The position numbers and the translations under genes were made by a program. Under the pieces are notes generated by a model. It saw only the letters and a program-made list of their open reading frames with translations. It was not told the origin of the DNA and searched no databases. From NCBI RefSeq assembly GCF_009729415.1, contig NZ_MPKW01000018.1:62001-126000 (forward strand): a DNA stretch of 64,000 nucleotides, in the 5' to 3' direction. The DNA is from Mycolicibacterium sp. CBMA 234 (GTDB taxonomy: Bacteria; Actinomycetota; Actinomycetes; Mycobacteriales; Mycobacteriaceae). Of this stretch, positions 17,872-26,071 are shown one piece after another (within the stretch, counting starts at the first letter, position 1; each line of letters opens with the position of its first letter).

Positions 17872-19220
17872 AACCTTTCGCCGAACGAAGCCACTTCGCC
17901 CTGGGCGCGGTGGGCATCAGCGCGGTCGTGATCGTCGCGACCGTCGCCCTGATGTTCCAGCAGATTCCGGTTGTCAGTGGCACGACCACGTACTCCGGCT
18001 ATTTCGAGGATGCCAGTGGGCTGCATACCGGTGCGCCCGTGGATATTTCGGGATTTCCGGCGGGACGGGTCTCCAGCATCGACCTCGACGGACCCCGCGT
18101 GCTGATCAAATTCACCGTCGACGACAACGTGCACCTGGGGGAGCGCACCGAGGCCGCCATCAAGACCAAGGGGCTGCTGGGCAGCAAGATGCTCGAAGTC
18201 GTCCCCAAGGGCGACGGCGACCTCAAGAGCACTATTCCGTTGGAGCACACCGTATCGGCGTATCAGCTGCCGGACGCTCTGGGTGATGTCACCAACGCGA
18301 TCAGCGGACTGGACACCCATCAACTGTCGGACTCGTTGTCCACGGTCTCGGAAGCGTTCGCCAATACCGCCCCCGACCTGCGGGACGCGGTGAACGGCAT
18401 CGCGCGGTTCTCCAAAACCCTGGGCGATCGTGACGCGCAACTGCGCAGCCTCCTGGATAACGCCGCGAAGGCGACCACAGTGCTGGCCAAGCGCAGTGAC
18501 CAGGTGGTGAGTCTGGTGAAGAACACCAATGCGCTTCTGGTGCAGCTGCGTTCGCAGAGCGCCGCGGTGAGCCGCCTGTGGAACAGCCTGTCGTCGGTGT
18601 CGCAGCAACTCAAGGGACTGGTCGCGGAGAACCGGACGCAACTGCGGCCCGCGCTGGACAAGCTCAATGGTGTCGTGGCGATGCTCGACAACCGCAAGGA
18701 ACGGCTGCAGCAGGCCGTCAAGGGGCTCAGCCAGTACGCAATGGCGCTGGGCGACGCGGTGAGCTCTGGACCGTTCTTCAAGGCCTACATCGTCAACCTG
18801 TTGCCCGGGCAGTTCGTGCAGCCGTTCGTCGATGCCGCGTTCTCCGACCTCGGAGTGGACCCGAACACGAAACTGCCGTCGCAGCTTCAGGATCCGCAGA
18901 CCGGCGAACCGGGCACCCCGCCGCTGCCGGTGCCGTTCCCGCGGACCGGCCAAGCCGGCGACCCGCGGCTGAATCTGCCTGATGCGATCACCGGCAAGCC
19001 TGGCGATACCGCGTGTGGCCCGCCGGGAATTCCGTTGCCCGGTCCCGGCTGCTACCCCGCCCGCGACCCGCAGCCGGCCCCGCCGCCGGGTGGGCCGCCG
19101 CCGGGACCGCCGGCGCTCGCGCCCGGACGGACCGCCATGCCGCAGCCACCGACCACGCCGCCACTGCATGTGTCGGACCCCGTTGAAGTACCCGCACCGA
19201 CGCCAGGAGGACAGCAATGA
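17868..19220 (+). CDS. MceC-type lipid-binding protein
   Basis: Third Mce protein, about 450 residues. It has an N-terminal anchor (HFALGAVGISAVVIVATVAL), an Mce domain (FEDASGLHTGAPVDISGFPA, then AAIKTKGLLGSKMLEVVPKG) and a long heptad-rich helical region (about 130-310) with many Gln and Leu. A proline-rich tail begins near residue 345 (QPAPPPGGPPPGPPALAPG). ATG 17868 overlaps the mceB stop (ATGA); GTG 17856, four codons earlier, is an alternative. Its own stop overlaps the mceD ATG. Confidence 0.92.
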   Translation: MKPFAERSHFALGAVGISAVVIVATVALMFQQIPVVSGTTTYSGYFEDASGLHTGAPVDISGFPAGRVSSIDLDGPRVLIKFTVDDNVHLGERTEAAIKTKGLLGSKMLEVVPKGDGDLKSTIPLEHTVSAYQLPDALGDVTNAISGLDTHQLSDSLSTVSEAFANTAPDLRDAVNGIARFSKTLGDRDAQLRSLLDNAAKATTVLAKRSDQVVSLVKNTNALLVQLRSQSAAVSRLWNSLSSVSQQLKGLVAENRTQLRPALDKLNGVVAMLDNRKERLQQAVKGLSQYAMALGDAVSSGPFFKAYIVNLLPGQFVQPFVDAAFSDLGVDPNTKLPSQLQDPQTGEPGTPPLPVPFPRTGQAGDPRLNLPDAITGKPGDTACGPPGIPLPGPGCYPARDPQPAPPPGGPPPGPPALAPGRTAMPQPPTTPPLHVSDPVEVPAPTPGGQQ

Positions 19221-20533
19221 TCAAGCTGCCCAAGGCACGTGTGCTGATGGTGATCGCTGCGGTGGCCGTCGTCGTCGGTGCCGGCGTCGTCGCGGTGAAG
19301 GCCTATCAGCGGGCCTCGCACCTCGAGGTGGTGGGCTACTTCCAGAACACCAACCAGCTGTTCAGCGGCGATGACGTGATGATTCAGGGGGTGCCCGTCG
19401 GGCGCGTCGACAAGATCGAGCCGGGCCCCGAGCGGGTCAAGGTCACCTTCTGGATCGACGACAAATACAAGGTGCCGGCCGACGCCAAGGCCGTGATCCT
19501 GTCGCCACAGTTGGTGACCGGCAGGGCAATTCAGCTGATCCCGCCGTACCGGGGTGGGCCGACGCTGCCCGGTGGCGCCGTCATTCCCCTGGACCGGACG
19601 GCCGTGCCGGTGGAATGGGATCAGGTTCGCACCCAGCTGCAGCGGTTGGCCGATCTGCTCAAGCCTGATCAGGCCGGCGGCGTGAGCACTCTCGGCGGGT
19701 TCATCAACACCGCCGCCGACAATCTGCGCGGGCAGGGCGCCAGCATCAGGGAATCGGTGATCCGGTTGTCGCAGGCGGTATCAATCCTCGGTGACCACAG
19801 CAAGGACCTGTTCTCGACGTTCAAGAACCTCTCCATCCTGGTGTCGGCGCTGCAGGACAGCACGGGCCTTTTGGAACAGCTGAACAACAACCTGGCCGAA
19901 GTGACCGGGCTGGTCGCCGACGATCCCAACAAGGTCGGTCAGGCACTGCTCGACATGAGTTCTGTCGCAGACGATCTGCGATCGTTCGTCGCGGACAACA
20001 AGGAGGCCGTCGGGACGGCATCGGACAAGCTGTCATCGGTCAGCAATGCGATCGTGGGCAGTCTCGATGACATCAAGCAGGTGCTGCACGTGGCGCCGAC
20101 CGCGCTGGCCGACCTGAACAACATCTACGAGCCGGCGGTCGGTTCGTTGACCGGCGTCCTGGCGGCCAACAACTTCGCCAACCCGGTCAGCTTCATCTGC
20201 GGTGCGATCCAGGCGGCATCGCGCCTCGGGGCGGACCAGTCCGCGAAGCTGTGCGCGCAGTACCTTGCGCCGATCGTGAAAAACCGCCAGTACAACTTCC
20301 TGCCGTTGGGCGAGAACCTGATGGTGGGTACTCAGGCCAGGCCCAATGAGGTTACGTACAGCGAGGATTGGATGCGGCCCGACTACGTGCCACCGTCGCA
20401 CCCAGCAGCTCCGGCGGCACCGGTTGCACAACAGGCGGGTGCCGCTAGCGCACCGACCCCGCAGACCGTGACCACCGACGCCAACGCCGGCCTGGCCGGA
20501 ATGATGACGCCGCCGGCGGGAGGTGGCTCATGA
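19217..20533 (+). CDS. MceD-type lipid-binding protein
   Basis: Fourth Mce protein, 438 residues. It has an N-terminal anchor (VLMVIAAVAVVVGAGVVAVK), an Mce domain (YFQNTNQLFSGDDVMIQGVP, then VILSPQLVTGRAIQLIPPYR) and a helical region (about 135-300). The D-type C-terminal part contains FICGAIQAASRLGADQSAK and an Ala/Pro tail (PAAPAAPVAQQAG). AGGAGG lies 7 nt before ATG 19217, which overlaps the mceC stop. The stop overlaps mceE in the same ATGA manner, so C, D and E form a continuous coupled run. Confidence 0.92.
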   Translation: MIKLPKARVLMVIAAVAVVVGAGVVAVKAYQRASHLEVVGYFQNTNQLFSGDDVMIQGVPVGRVDKIEPGPERVKVTFWIDDKYKVPADAKAVILSPQLVTGRAIQLIPPYRGGPTLPGGAVIPLDRTAVPVEWDQVRTQLQRLADLLKPDQAGGVSTLGGFINTAADNLRGQGASIRESVIRLSQAVSILGDHSKDLFSTFKNLSILVSALQDSTGLLEQLNNNLAEVTGLVADDPNKVGQALLDMSSVADDLRSFVADNKEAVGTASDKLSSVSNAIVGSLDDIKQVLHVAPTALADLNNIYEPAVGSLTGVLAANNFANPVSFICGAIQAASRLGADQSAKLCAQYLAPIVKNRQYNFLPLGENLMVGTQARPNEVTYSEDWMRPDYVPPSHPAAPAAPVAQQAGAASAPTPQTVTTDANAGLAGMMTPPAGGGS

Positions 20534-21687
20534 GATTCCGTCTGTGCACCACGGCCGTATTCGTCGCGGCCACAGCGGCGCTGCTCGCGTTGGCGGGGTG
20601 TTCGGACTGGCGTGGCGCCAACAGCCTGCCGCTGCCGGGCACCGAAGGCGGCGGACCCGGGGCATTCGAGATCCAGGCGCAGATGCCGGATGTCACCAAC
20701 CTGCAAGAGAATTCACGGGTCCGGGTCGCCGACGTCACGGTTGGTACCGTCACCAAGATCGAGCGGCAGGGCTGGCACGCGCTGGTCAGTATGCGGCTCA
20801 ACGGCGACGTGAACGTGCCGGCGAACTCGACGGTCAAGCTCGGTCTGACCAGTCTGCTGGGCACGCTGCACATCGAGCTCGATCCACCCAAAGATGGCCA
20901 GCCGCACGGCAAATTGCACCAGGGTTCAGTGATTCCACTGGCCAACGCCGGCAGCTTCCCGTCGGTCGAGCAGACGCTGTCCGCGGTGTCGATGGTGCTC
21001 AACGGCGGTGGCATCGGCAACGTGCAGGACATCACCGAGGCGTTCAGCACGGCGTTCCACGGGCGTGCCGAAGACCTGCGCAGCCTCATTCAGCAGCTGG
21101 ATACGTTCACCGCGAACGTCAAAGACCAGACCCCCGACATCATCGCCGCATCGGAGAGCCTGAACCACGTCGTGGGCCGGCTCGCGGAGAGCCAGCCGGT
21201 CCTGGATAAGGCGATCGACACCATTCCCGAAGCGTTGGCAGTGGTCAACGGCGAGCGCGAGAATCTCGTCAAGGCCGCCGACAAGCTGAGCAAGTTCGCG
21301 GCCCTCGCGACGGACACCGTGAACCGGTCAAAAGACAACGTGGTCAGGGAATTACGCGAATTGGGTCCGACCCTGGAACAGCTCGCCAACGCCGGGCCCG
21401 CCATGACCCGGGCGCTGAGCTTCATTCCCACGGTGCCGTTCCCAAGCGACACGATCGAGAAGTGGCAGCGTGGTGACTACGCGAACCTCACCGCGATCGT
21501 CGACCTCACCCTGAGCCGCATCGATCAGGCCTTCTTCACCGGTACCCGCTGGGAGTGCAACCTGACCGAACTCGAACTGCAGTGGGGCCGCACCATCGGC
21601 CAGTTCCCCAGCCCGTGTACCGCGGGCGGGCCGAACAACCCGGGCAATCCGCTGACCATTCCGTACCGCTGGGATCAGGGGCCGTAA
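20530..21687 (+). CDS. MceE-type lipoprotein
   Basis: Fifth Mce protein, 385 residues, and the lipid-anchored one, as in all mce operons. Its signal peptide ends in lipobox LAGC (Cys 24; MRFRLCTTAVFVAATAALL leads into it). The Mce domain reads MPDVTNLQENSRVRVADVTV, then VKLGLTSLLGTLHIELDPPK. A helical domain follows, then the conserved E-type C terminus with the Cys pair in WECNLTELELQWGR and FPSPCTAGG. ATG 20530 overlaps the mceD stop. The mceF ATG follows the TAA with no gap. Confidence 0.93.
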   Translation: MRFRLCTTAVFVAATAALLALAGCSDWRGANSLPLPGTEGGGPGAFEIQAQMPDVTNLQENSRVRVADVTVGTVTKIERQGWHALVSMRLNGDVNVPANSTVKLGLTSLLGTLHIELDPPKDGQPHGKLHQGSVIPLANAGSFPSVEQTLSAVSMVLNGGGIGNVQDITEAFSTAFHGRAEDLRSLIQQLDTFTANVKDQTPDIIAASESLNHVVGRLAESQPVLDKAIDTIPEALAVVNGERENLVKAADKLSKFAALATDTVNRSKDNVVRELRELGPTLEQLANAGPAMTRALSFIPTVPFPSDTIEKWQRGDYANLTAIVDLTLSRIDQAFFTGTRWECNLTELELQWGRTIGQFPSPCTAGGPNNPGNPLTIPYRWDQGP

Positions 21688-23139
21688 ATGCACCTAGACA
21701 AACGCGTGAGAATCCAACTCGCGATCTTCGCCATCATCGCCCTGATTGCGGTGACGATGATGAGCCTGATCTATATGCAGTTGCCCGCCAAGCTGTTTGG
21801 CGTCGGCCGTTACGTGGTGAAGATGGAGCTGCCCGAGACCGGTGGCCTGTACGCCACCGGCAACGTCACCTACCGCGGCACCGTGGTGGGCCGGGTGCAG
21901 TCCGTCGGGCTGACGCCAACCGGGGTGCAGGCCGAGCTGTCGCTCAACTCGGGCACCGACATTCCGTCCGATGTGCAGGCCGACGTGCACAGCCAAATGG
22001 CGATCGGCGAGCAGTTTGTGTCACTGACCCCGCGCGGCAGTGGCTCGCGACCGCTCAAGGACGGCGACGTCATCCCGCTGGCGCGTACGTCGGTGCCGCC
22101 GGACATCAACCTCGTGATCGATTCACTGACCAAGGGCCTGGCGGCAGTGCCCAAGGACAACCTCAAGACGGTCATCGATGAATCGGCCACGGCCGTCGGT
22201 GGTTTGGGGCCGGAGCTGTCTCATATCGTCAAAGGCGGCAGCCAGCTGGCCATCGACGCGCGCGAGAACCTCGACCCGATGCTCAAGCTGATCGATCAGG
22301 TCAAGCCGGTGCTCGACTCTCAATCGGGCACCTCGGACGCGATCCAGGCGTGGGCTTCGCACCTGGCCACGGTGACCGGTGAGCTGAAGGCGCAGGACAA
22401 GGCGGTCGGCACGGTTCTCGACAAGGGCGGCCCGACCTTCGGTGAGATGGGGCAGCTGTTCACTCGGCTGCGCCCGACGTTGCCGATCTTGTTGCAGAAT
22501 CTCGTGTCCATCAACAAGGTTGCGATCACCTACCAGCCCAACCTCGAACAGCTCCTGGTGCTGCTCCCTCGCACAACCGAGGCGGCCCAAGGGGTTACGT
22601 TGGCCAACCGCGACACCAAGCAGCCGTACAAGGGTGCGTACCTGAGCTTCAACCTGAACATCAACCTGCCGCCGCCATGCACCACCGGCTATCTGCCGGC
22701 ACAGCAGATGCGCAATCCCGCGCTCGAGGACTATCCGGAATTGCCGGCCGGTGACCTGTACTGCCGGACTCCGCAGGACGCGATGTTCAACGTGCGCGGC
22801 GCCAAGAACCTGCCGTGCGAAACGGTGCCCGGCAAGCGTGCCGCGACCGTGAAGCAGTGCGAGAGCGACGAGCAGTACGTGCCGCTCAACGACGGCTACA
22901 ACTGGAAGGGCGATCCCAACGCCACCTGGACGGGGCAGGACGTGCCGCAGCTGCGGCCGGGCCCGCCACCGCCGGCTGGTGCACCTGGGCCACCGCCGAT
23001 AGCCGTCGCCCAATACGACCCGGCCTCAGGGACGTACATGGGCCCCGACGGAAAGACCTATACCCAAGCCGATTTGGCCCACACCGCCCCGAAGGAGAAG
23101 ACATGGCAAAGCATGATGACGCCGCAGCCGGGGAACTGA
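21688..23139 (+). CDS. MceF-type lipid-binding protein
   Basis: Sixth Mce protein, 483 residues. It has an N-terminal anchor (IQLAIFAIIALIAVTMMSLI), an Mce domain (ETGGLYATGNVTYRGTVVGR, then VHSQMAIGEQFVSLTPRG) and a helical stretch (about 140-320). The F-type C-terminal domain is rich in Cys and Pro (PPPCTTGYLPAQQMRNPALE, then DLYCRTPQDA and NLPCETVPGKRAATVKQC), with four cysteines likely paired outside the membrane. It ends in a short Pro-rich stretch and a GTYMGPDGKTYTQADL motif typical of MceF. The last 37 nt overlap the first Mce-associated gene. Confidence 0.92.
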   Translation: MHLDKRVRIQLAIFAIIALIAVTMMSLIYMQLPAKLFGVGRYVVKMELPETGGLYATGNVTYRGTVVGRVQSVGLTPTGVQAELSLNSGTDIPSDVQADVHSQMAIGEQFVSLTPRGSGSRPLKDGDVIPLARTSVPPDINLVIDSLTKGLAAVPKDNLKTVIDESATAVGGLGPELSHIVKGGSQLAIDARENLDPMLKLIDQVKPVLDSQSGTSDAIQAWASHLATVTGELKAQDKAVGTVLDKGGPTFGEMGQLFTRLRPTLPILLQNLVSINKVAITYQPNLEQLLVLLPRTTEAAQGVTLANRDTKQPYKGAYLSFNLNINLPPPCTTGYLPAQQMRNPALEDYPELPAGDLYCRTPQDAMFNVRGAKNLPCETVPGKRAATVKQCESDEQYVPLNDGYNWKGDPNATWTGQDVPQLRPGPPPPAGAPGPPPIAVAQYDPASGTYMGPDGKTYTQADLAHTAPKEKTWQSMMTPQPGN

Positions 23140-23741
23140 CCGAGGGCGGCGGGGTAGCCGTCCTTGAACATGACGCTGACGACGAGGTGGCGGAATCGGA
23201 GACCGTCGACGACGCCGACGATGCGGCGCAGGACAGTGCCGACGTGCGCGCGAAGCCGAAATCGGTGCGCACGTTAGCCGGGGTGATCGGGCTGATCCTG
23301 GTAGTCGCGTTGAGCGCCCTGGTCGGGTGGCTGGTGGTGCGGACGCACCGCGTGACGCAGGCCGACGATCGGCAGAGTCAGATCGTTCAAGCCGCCCGGC
23401 AGGGTGCGCTGAACCTGACCACGATCGACTGGCAGCATGCCGATGCCGACGTGCAGCGCATCCTCGATAGCGCGACGGGGGAGTTCTACGACGATTTCGC
23501 CAAGCGCTCAGCACCTTTCATCAAGGTCGTCAAAGAGGCGAAGTCGACGTCGACCGGCTCGATAACCGAGGCCGGGCTGGAATCGGAGGCCGGTGACGCG
23601 GCGCAGGTCCTGGTTGCAGTGGCGGTCAAGACCGCGAATGTCGGTGCGGCAGAGCAGGAACCACGGGAGTGGCGGATGCGCATATCAGTGCAGAAAGTCG
23701 GTGATGTGATGAAGGTGTCGAACGTGGAGTTTGTGCCGTGA
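23103..23741 (+). CDS. Mce-associated membrane protein (first)
   Basis: A 212-residue mammalian-cell-entry-associated (Mam-type) protein. It has an acidic N-terminal cytoplasmic region of about 50 residues rich in Asp and Ala, one transmembrane helix (TLAGVIGLILVVALSALVGW, about 57-76), then an exported NTF2-like domain (DVQRILDSATGEFYDDFAKR to MKVSNVEFVP). In other mce loci such proteins stabilise the importer complex. ATG 23103 lies 37 nt inside mceF and has GGAG upstream (CGAAGGAGAAGAC), so it is translationally coupled. Confidence 0.88.
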   Translation: MAKHDDAAAGELTEGGGVAVLEHDADDEVAESETVDDADDAAQDSADVRAKPKSVRTLAGVIGLILVVALSALVGWLVVRTHRVTQADDRQSQIVQAARQGALNLTTIDWQHADADVQRILDSATGEFYDDFAKRSAPFIKVVKEAKSTSTGSITEAGLESEAGDAAQVLVAVAVKTANVGAAEQEPREWRMRISVQKVGDVMKVSNVEFVP

Positions 23742-24331
23742 AATTGATGACGAAATCCCGCGGCGACGACACTGACGCCGACACGTCCCCAGAGGCCACC
23801 GACGCCCCAGAGACCACCGACGCGGCGCCTGTCGCTCCACGGCGCCGCGTCGCGTGGGCGAGTGTGGCCGTCTACGGATTGCTGCCCGCGCTCGTCCTCG
23901 CACTCGGCGGGGCAGCGGGATACCTGCAGTGGAAAGACGTGTCCCTGAGCCAAACCGACACGGCCAAAAAGGAATCCACGAAGGCCGCCACCGACGGCAC
24001 CATCGCCTTGCTGTCTTACAAGCCGGAGACGGTGGACAAGGATCTGGAAGCTGCCAAGAAGTACATGACGGGCAACTTCCTCAACTCCTACACCTCGCTG
24101 ACCCGCGACGTGGTGATCCCGGGCTCCAAACAGAAGAAGATCTCGGCCGTCGCCACCGTGCCTGCGGCAGCCTGGACCAAGGCCAGCCCGACGCATGCGG
24201 TGGTGATGCTGTTCGTGGATCAGACGATGATCATCGGCGACAGCGCCCCGACCAGCACTGCGTCGAGTGTCCGCGTAACGCTCGACAAGGTCGACAATCG
24301 TTGGCTCATATCGCAATTCGACCCGATGTGA
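23738..24331 (+). CDS. Mce-associated membrane protein (second)
   Basis: A 197-residue protein with the same plan as its neighbour. It has an acidic Thr/Asp/Ala-rich N terminus of about 35 residues, a basic patch (PRRR), one transmembrane helix (VAVYGLLPALVLALGGAAGY), then an NTF2-like exported domain (KKYMTGNFLNSYTSLTRDVV to RWLISQFDPM). GTG 23738 overlaps the previous stop (GTGA). The pair probably sits beside the YrbE/Mce complex in the cytoplasmic membrane. Confidence 0.88.
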   Translation: MKLMTKSRGDDTDADTSPEATDAPETTDAAPVAPRRRVAWASVAVYGLLPALVLALGGAAGYLQWKDVSLSQTDTAKKESTKAATDGTIALLSYKPETVDKDLEAAKKYMTGNFLNSYTSLTRDVVIPGSKQKKISAVATVPAAAWTKASPTHAVVMLFVDQTMIIGDSAPTSTASSVRVTLDKVDNRWLISQFDPM

Positions 24332-24702
24332 GCGGCATGACAGCGCGACGGTGGACCTGCGGATTGGTTGCCGCGGCGTTGGGAGTCCCGGCGGTGCTCG
24401 CACCCGCGGCGGCCCATGCTGACGCGACGGCCTACTTGATCGGCGTGAACGTCCGGCCGGGATACAACTTTCCGAATGCCGATGCGGCCCTGGAGTACGG
24501 CTATGGCATCTGCGACAAGGTGGGGTCCGGACAGCCGTTCGCTCAGGTAATGGGCGATGTACGAGCCGATTTCAATACCGATGACGACTACCAGGCGTCC
24601 TACCTCATTTCGCAGGCCGTCAACGAACTGTGTCCCGCGCAGATCTGGCAACTGCGTAAGTCGGCTGCGCACTACCAGTCGCCGGCAGGCATCCATCCCT
24701 GA
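24328..24702 (+). CDS. Secreted DUF732 domain protein
   Basis: A 124-residue secreted protein. The signal peptide (TARRWTCGLVAAALGVPAVL, cleavage after AHA) is followed by a DUF732 domain of about 85 residues containing the conserved Cys pair (YGYGICDKVGSG and AVNELCPAQIW) and an all-helical pattern. Function unknown; DUF732 proteins are numerous in mycobacterial secretomes. GTG 24328 overlaps the preceding stop (GTGA); ATG 24337 three codons later gives the same mature protein. Its overlap with the mce operon suggests co-expression. Confidence 0.82.
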   Translation: MSGMTARRWTCGLVAAALGVPAVLAPAAAHADATAYLIGVNVRPGYNFPNADAALEYGYGICDKVGSGQPFAQVMGDVRADFNTDDDYQASYLISQAVNELCPAQIWQLRKSAAHYQSPAGIHP

Positions 24703-24730
24703 AACTACTTCTGAGGCAAAGGAATCCACC

Positions 24731-25393
24731 ATGAGATGTCGGCCGTTGGTGCTGTCTGTGTTGGCTGTCGTGCCCCTCAGCGTTGTGCTCTGTACGCCGC
24801 TCGCGCACGCAGACAACGGCAACACCCTCATTCCGAACAACAAGCGGCTCAATGACTCCGTGGTGTCCAATGTGTATACCGTGCAGCACCAGGCGGGCTG
24901 CACCAACGACGTCGTGGTGAACCCACAACTTCAGCAGGCCGCGGAGCGGCAGGCCAAAGACATGATGGCCAACCGAGATCTGAACGGCGACCTTGGTTTT
25001 GACGGATCGACACCGCAGGTGCGGGCCGAGCAGGCGGGTTACCGCGGTGGGCCGGTAGCGCAGACGGTGGCCATCAATCCGGCGCTGGCGATCAGCAGCG
25101 TGGAGTTGATGAATCAGTGGTACTACGACCCCGCCATCAAGCAGATCATGGCCAATTGCGCGAACAACCAGATGGGCGTGTGGTCGGAGAACAGCGTGGA
25201 CCGCACCGTGGTCGTCGCTGTCTACGGTCAACTGCCCGAACCGCCGCACCGCGACGAGAAGCAAGGCGGCGGAAACAACGCCATCGATCCGACCCCCGAC
25301 TACGACGGCAGTGACGAGATCGAGTACTTCTTCAACTGGTTCCCGTGGGCCTTGCGCGGCGTGTACCCGCCGCCGGCGTATCCGCCCAACTGA
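24731..25393 (+). CDS. Secreted CAP (SCP/PR-1) domain protein
   Basis: A 220-residue secreted protein. The signal peptide (RPLVLSVLAVVPLSVVLCTP, cleavage after AHA) is followed by a CAP domain: NVYTVQHQAGCTNDVVVNPQ, LQQAAERQAKDMMANRD, DGSTPQVRAEQAGYRGG, then a second Cys in MANCANNQMGVW. The His normally following the A-x-x-x-A-x-x-M helix is missing (RDLNGDLGFDG), so the CAP cavity tetrad is incomplete. Many CAP proteins bind sterols or lipids, which would suit the mce neighbourhood, but that is inference. The tail is acidic then aromatic/proline-rich (EYFFNWFPWALRGVYPPPAY). ATG 24731 lies 28 nt after the DUF732 stop. Confidence 0.82.
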   Translation: MRCRPLVLSVLAVVPLSVVLCTPLAHADNGNTLIPNNKRLNDSVVSNVYTVQHQAGCTNDVVVNPQLQQAAERQAKDMMANRDLNGDLGFDGSTPQVRAEQAGYRGGPVAQTVAINPALAISSVELMNQWYYDPAIKQIMANCANNQMGVWSENSVDRTVVVAVYGQLPEPPHRDEKQGGGNNAIDPTPDYDGSDEIEYFFNWFPWALRGVYPPPAYPPN

Positions 25394-25445
25394 GTGCCGC
25401 GGCGGTTTGACACGCCGAGCGACCACCACCCCGCCCGTACGGATG

Positions 25446-26024
25446 TCAGTTGCGTATGTGCAGCTTCTCGCCGTGGGGACCGAAGATGGCGATCGCTTCG
25501 ACCGGGCCGTCGACGGTGCCGAACCAGTGCGGTGTCCAGGTCGAAAACTCCACGGCCTCACCGGGTTTGATGGTGAAGTCGCGGTCGCCCAGTAGGAGCC
25601 GTAGGTGGCCTGACAGCACGTAGAGCCATTCCTGGCCGTCGTGGACCGGGAGTTCGGCAGGTGGGGTCCGGCGGCGCGCGCTCACCCGGATCTTGAACGT
25701 GTGCAGACCGCCCGCGGGCCCGCCGCGGGTCAGCGGCCAGTAGGTGATGCCGTCGCGACTGTGTGACGCCCCGCGCACCCTCGGGTCGTCGGCTTCGGGC
25801 GTGCGCATCAGCTCGTCGGTGGTGACGGAGAGGGCGGCGGCGAGGCGGGGGAGGTGGTCGAGGGCGAACCGGCGCTTGCCGGACTCCAGTCGACTCAATG
25901 TCGAGACGTCGATATCGGCCGCGCGCGCAACGTCTTCCAGCGTCATGCCGCGTTCGGTACGCAGTTCCCGCAACCGTCGCCGGACCCGCGACTCGATGTC
26001 GTCAGCATCAGGGTTTGCCTGCAT
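25446..26024 (-). CDS. XRE-cupin transcriptional regulator
   Basis: A 192-residue regulator. An N-terminal XRE helix-turn-helix (about 10-70: RLRELRTERGMTLEDVARAA, IDVSTLSRLESGKRRFALDH) is followed by a C-terminal cupin sensor domain (about 115-190: VHDGQEWLYVLSGHLRLLLG, IKPGEAVEFSTWTPHWFG). Such proteins typically repress a divergent metabolic or detoxification gene and sense a small ligand. It is divergent from the flavoprotein gene with only 47 bp between starts. A perfect inverted repeat covers its own start codon, suggesting autoregulation. Confidence 0.88.
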   Translation of the reverse strand: MQANPDADDIESRVRRRLRELRTERGMTLEDVARAADIDVSTLSRLESGKRRFALDHLPRLAAALSVTTDELMRTPEADDPRVRGASHSRDGITYWPLTRGGPAGGLHTFKIRVSARRRTPPAELPVHDGQEWLYVLSGHLRLLLGDRDFTIKPGEAVEFSTWTPHWFGTVDGPVEAIAIFGPHGEKLHIRN

Positions 26025-26030
26025 GGCAAA
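26014..26030. promoter_or_regulatory. Candidate XRE operator over the regulator start codon
   Basis: TTTGCC and GGCAAA form a perfect 6-bp inverted repeat with a TGCAT spacer. The spacer contains the regulator's start codon. A further TGGCA half-site lies at 26037-26041 in the divergent promoter. The position fits repression of both genes. Confidence 0.5.
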
Positions 26031-26071
26031 TTAGCTTGGCATTTTGTGCCGTTCCCGGCAAGGTCGGTGGC

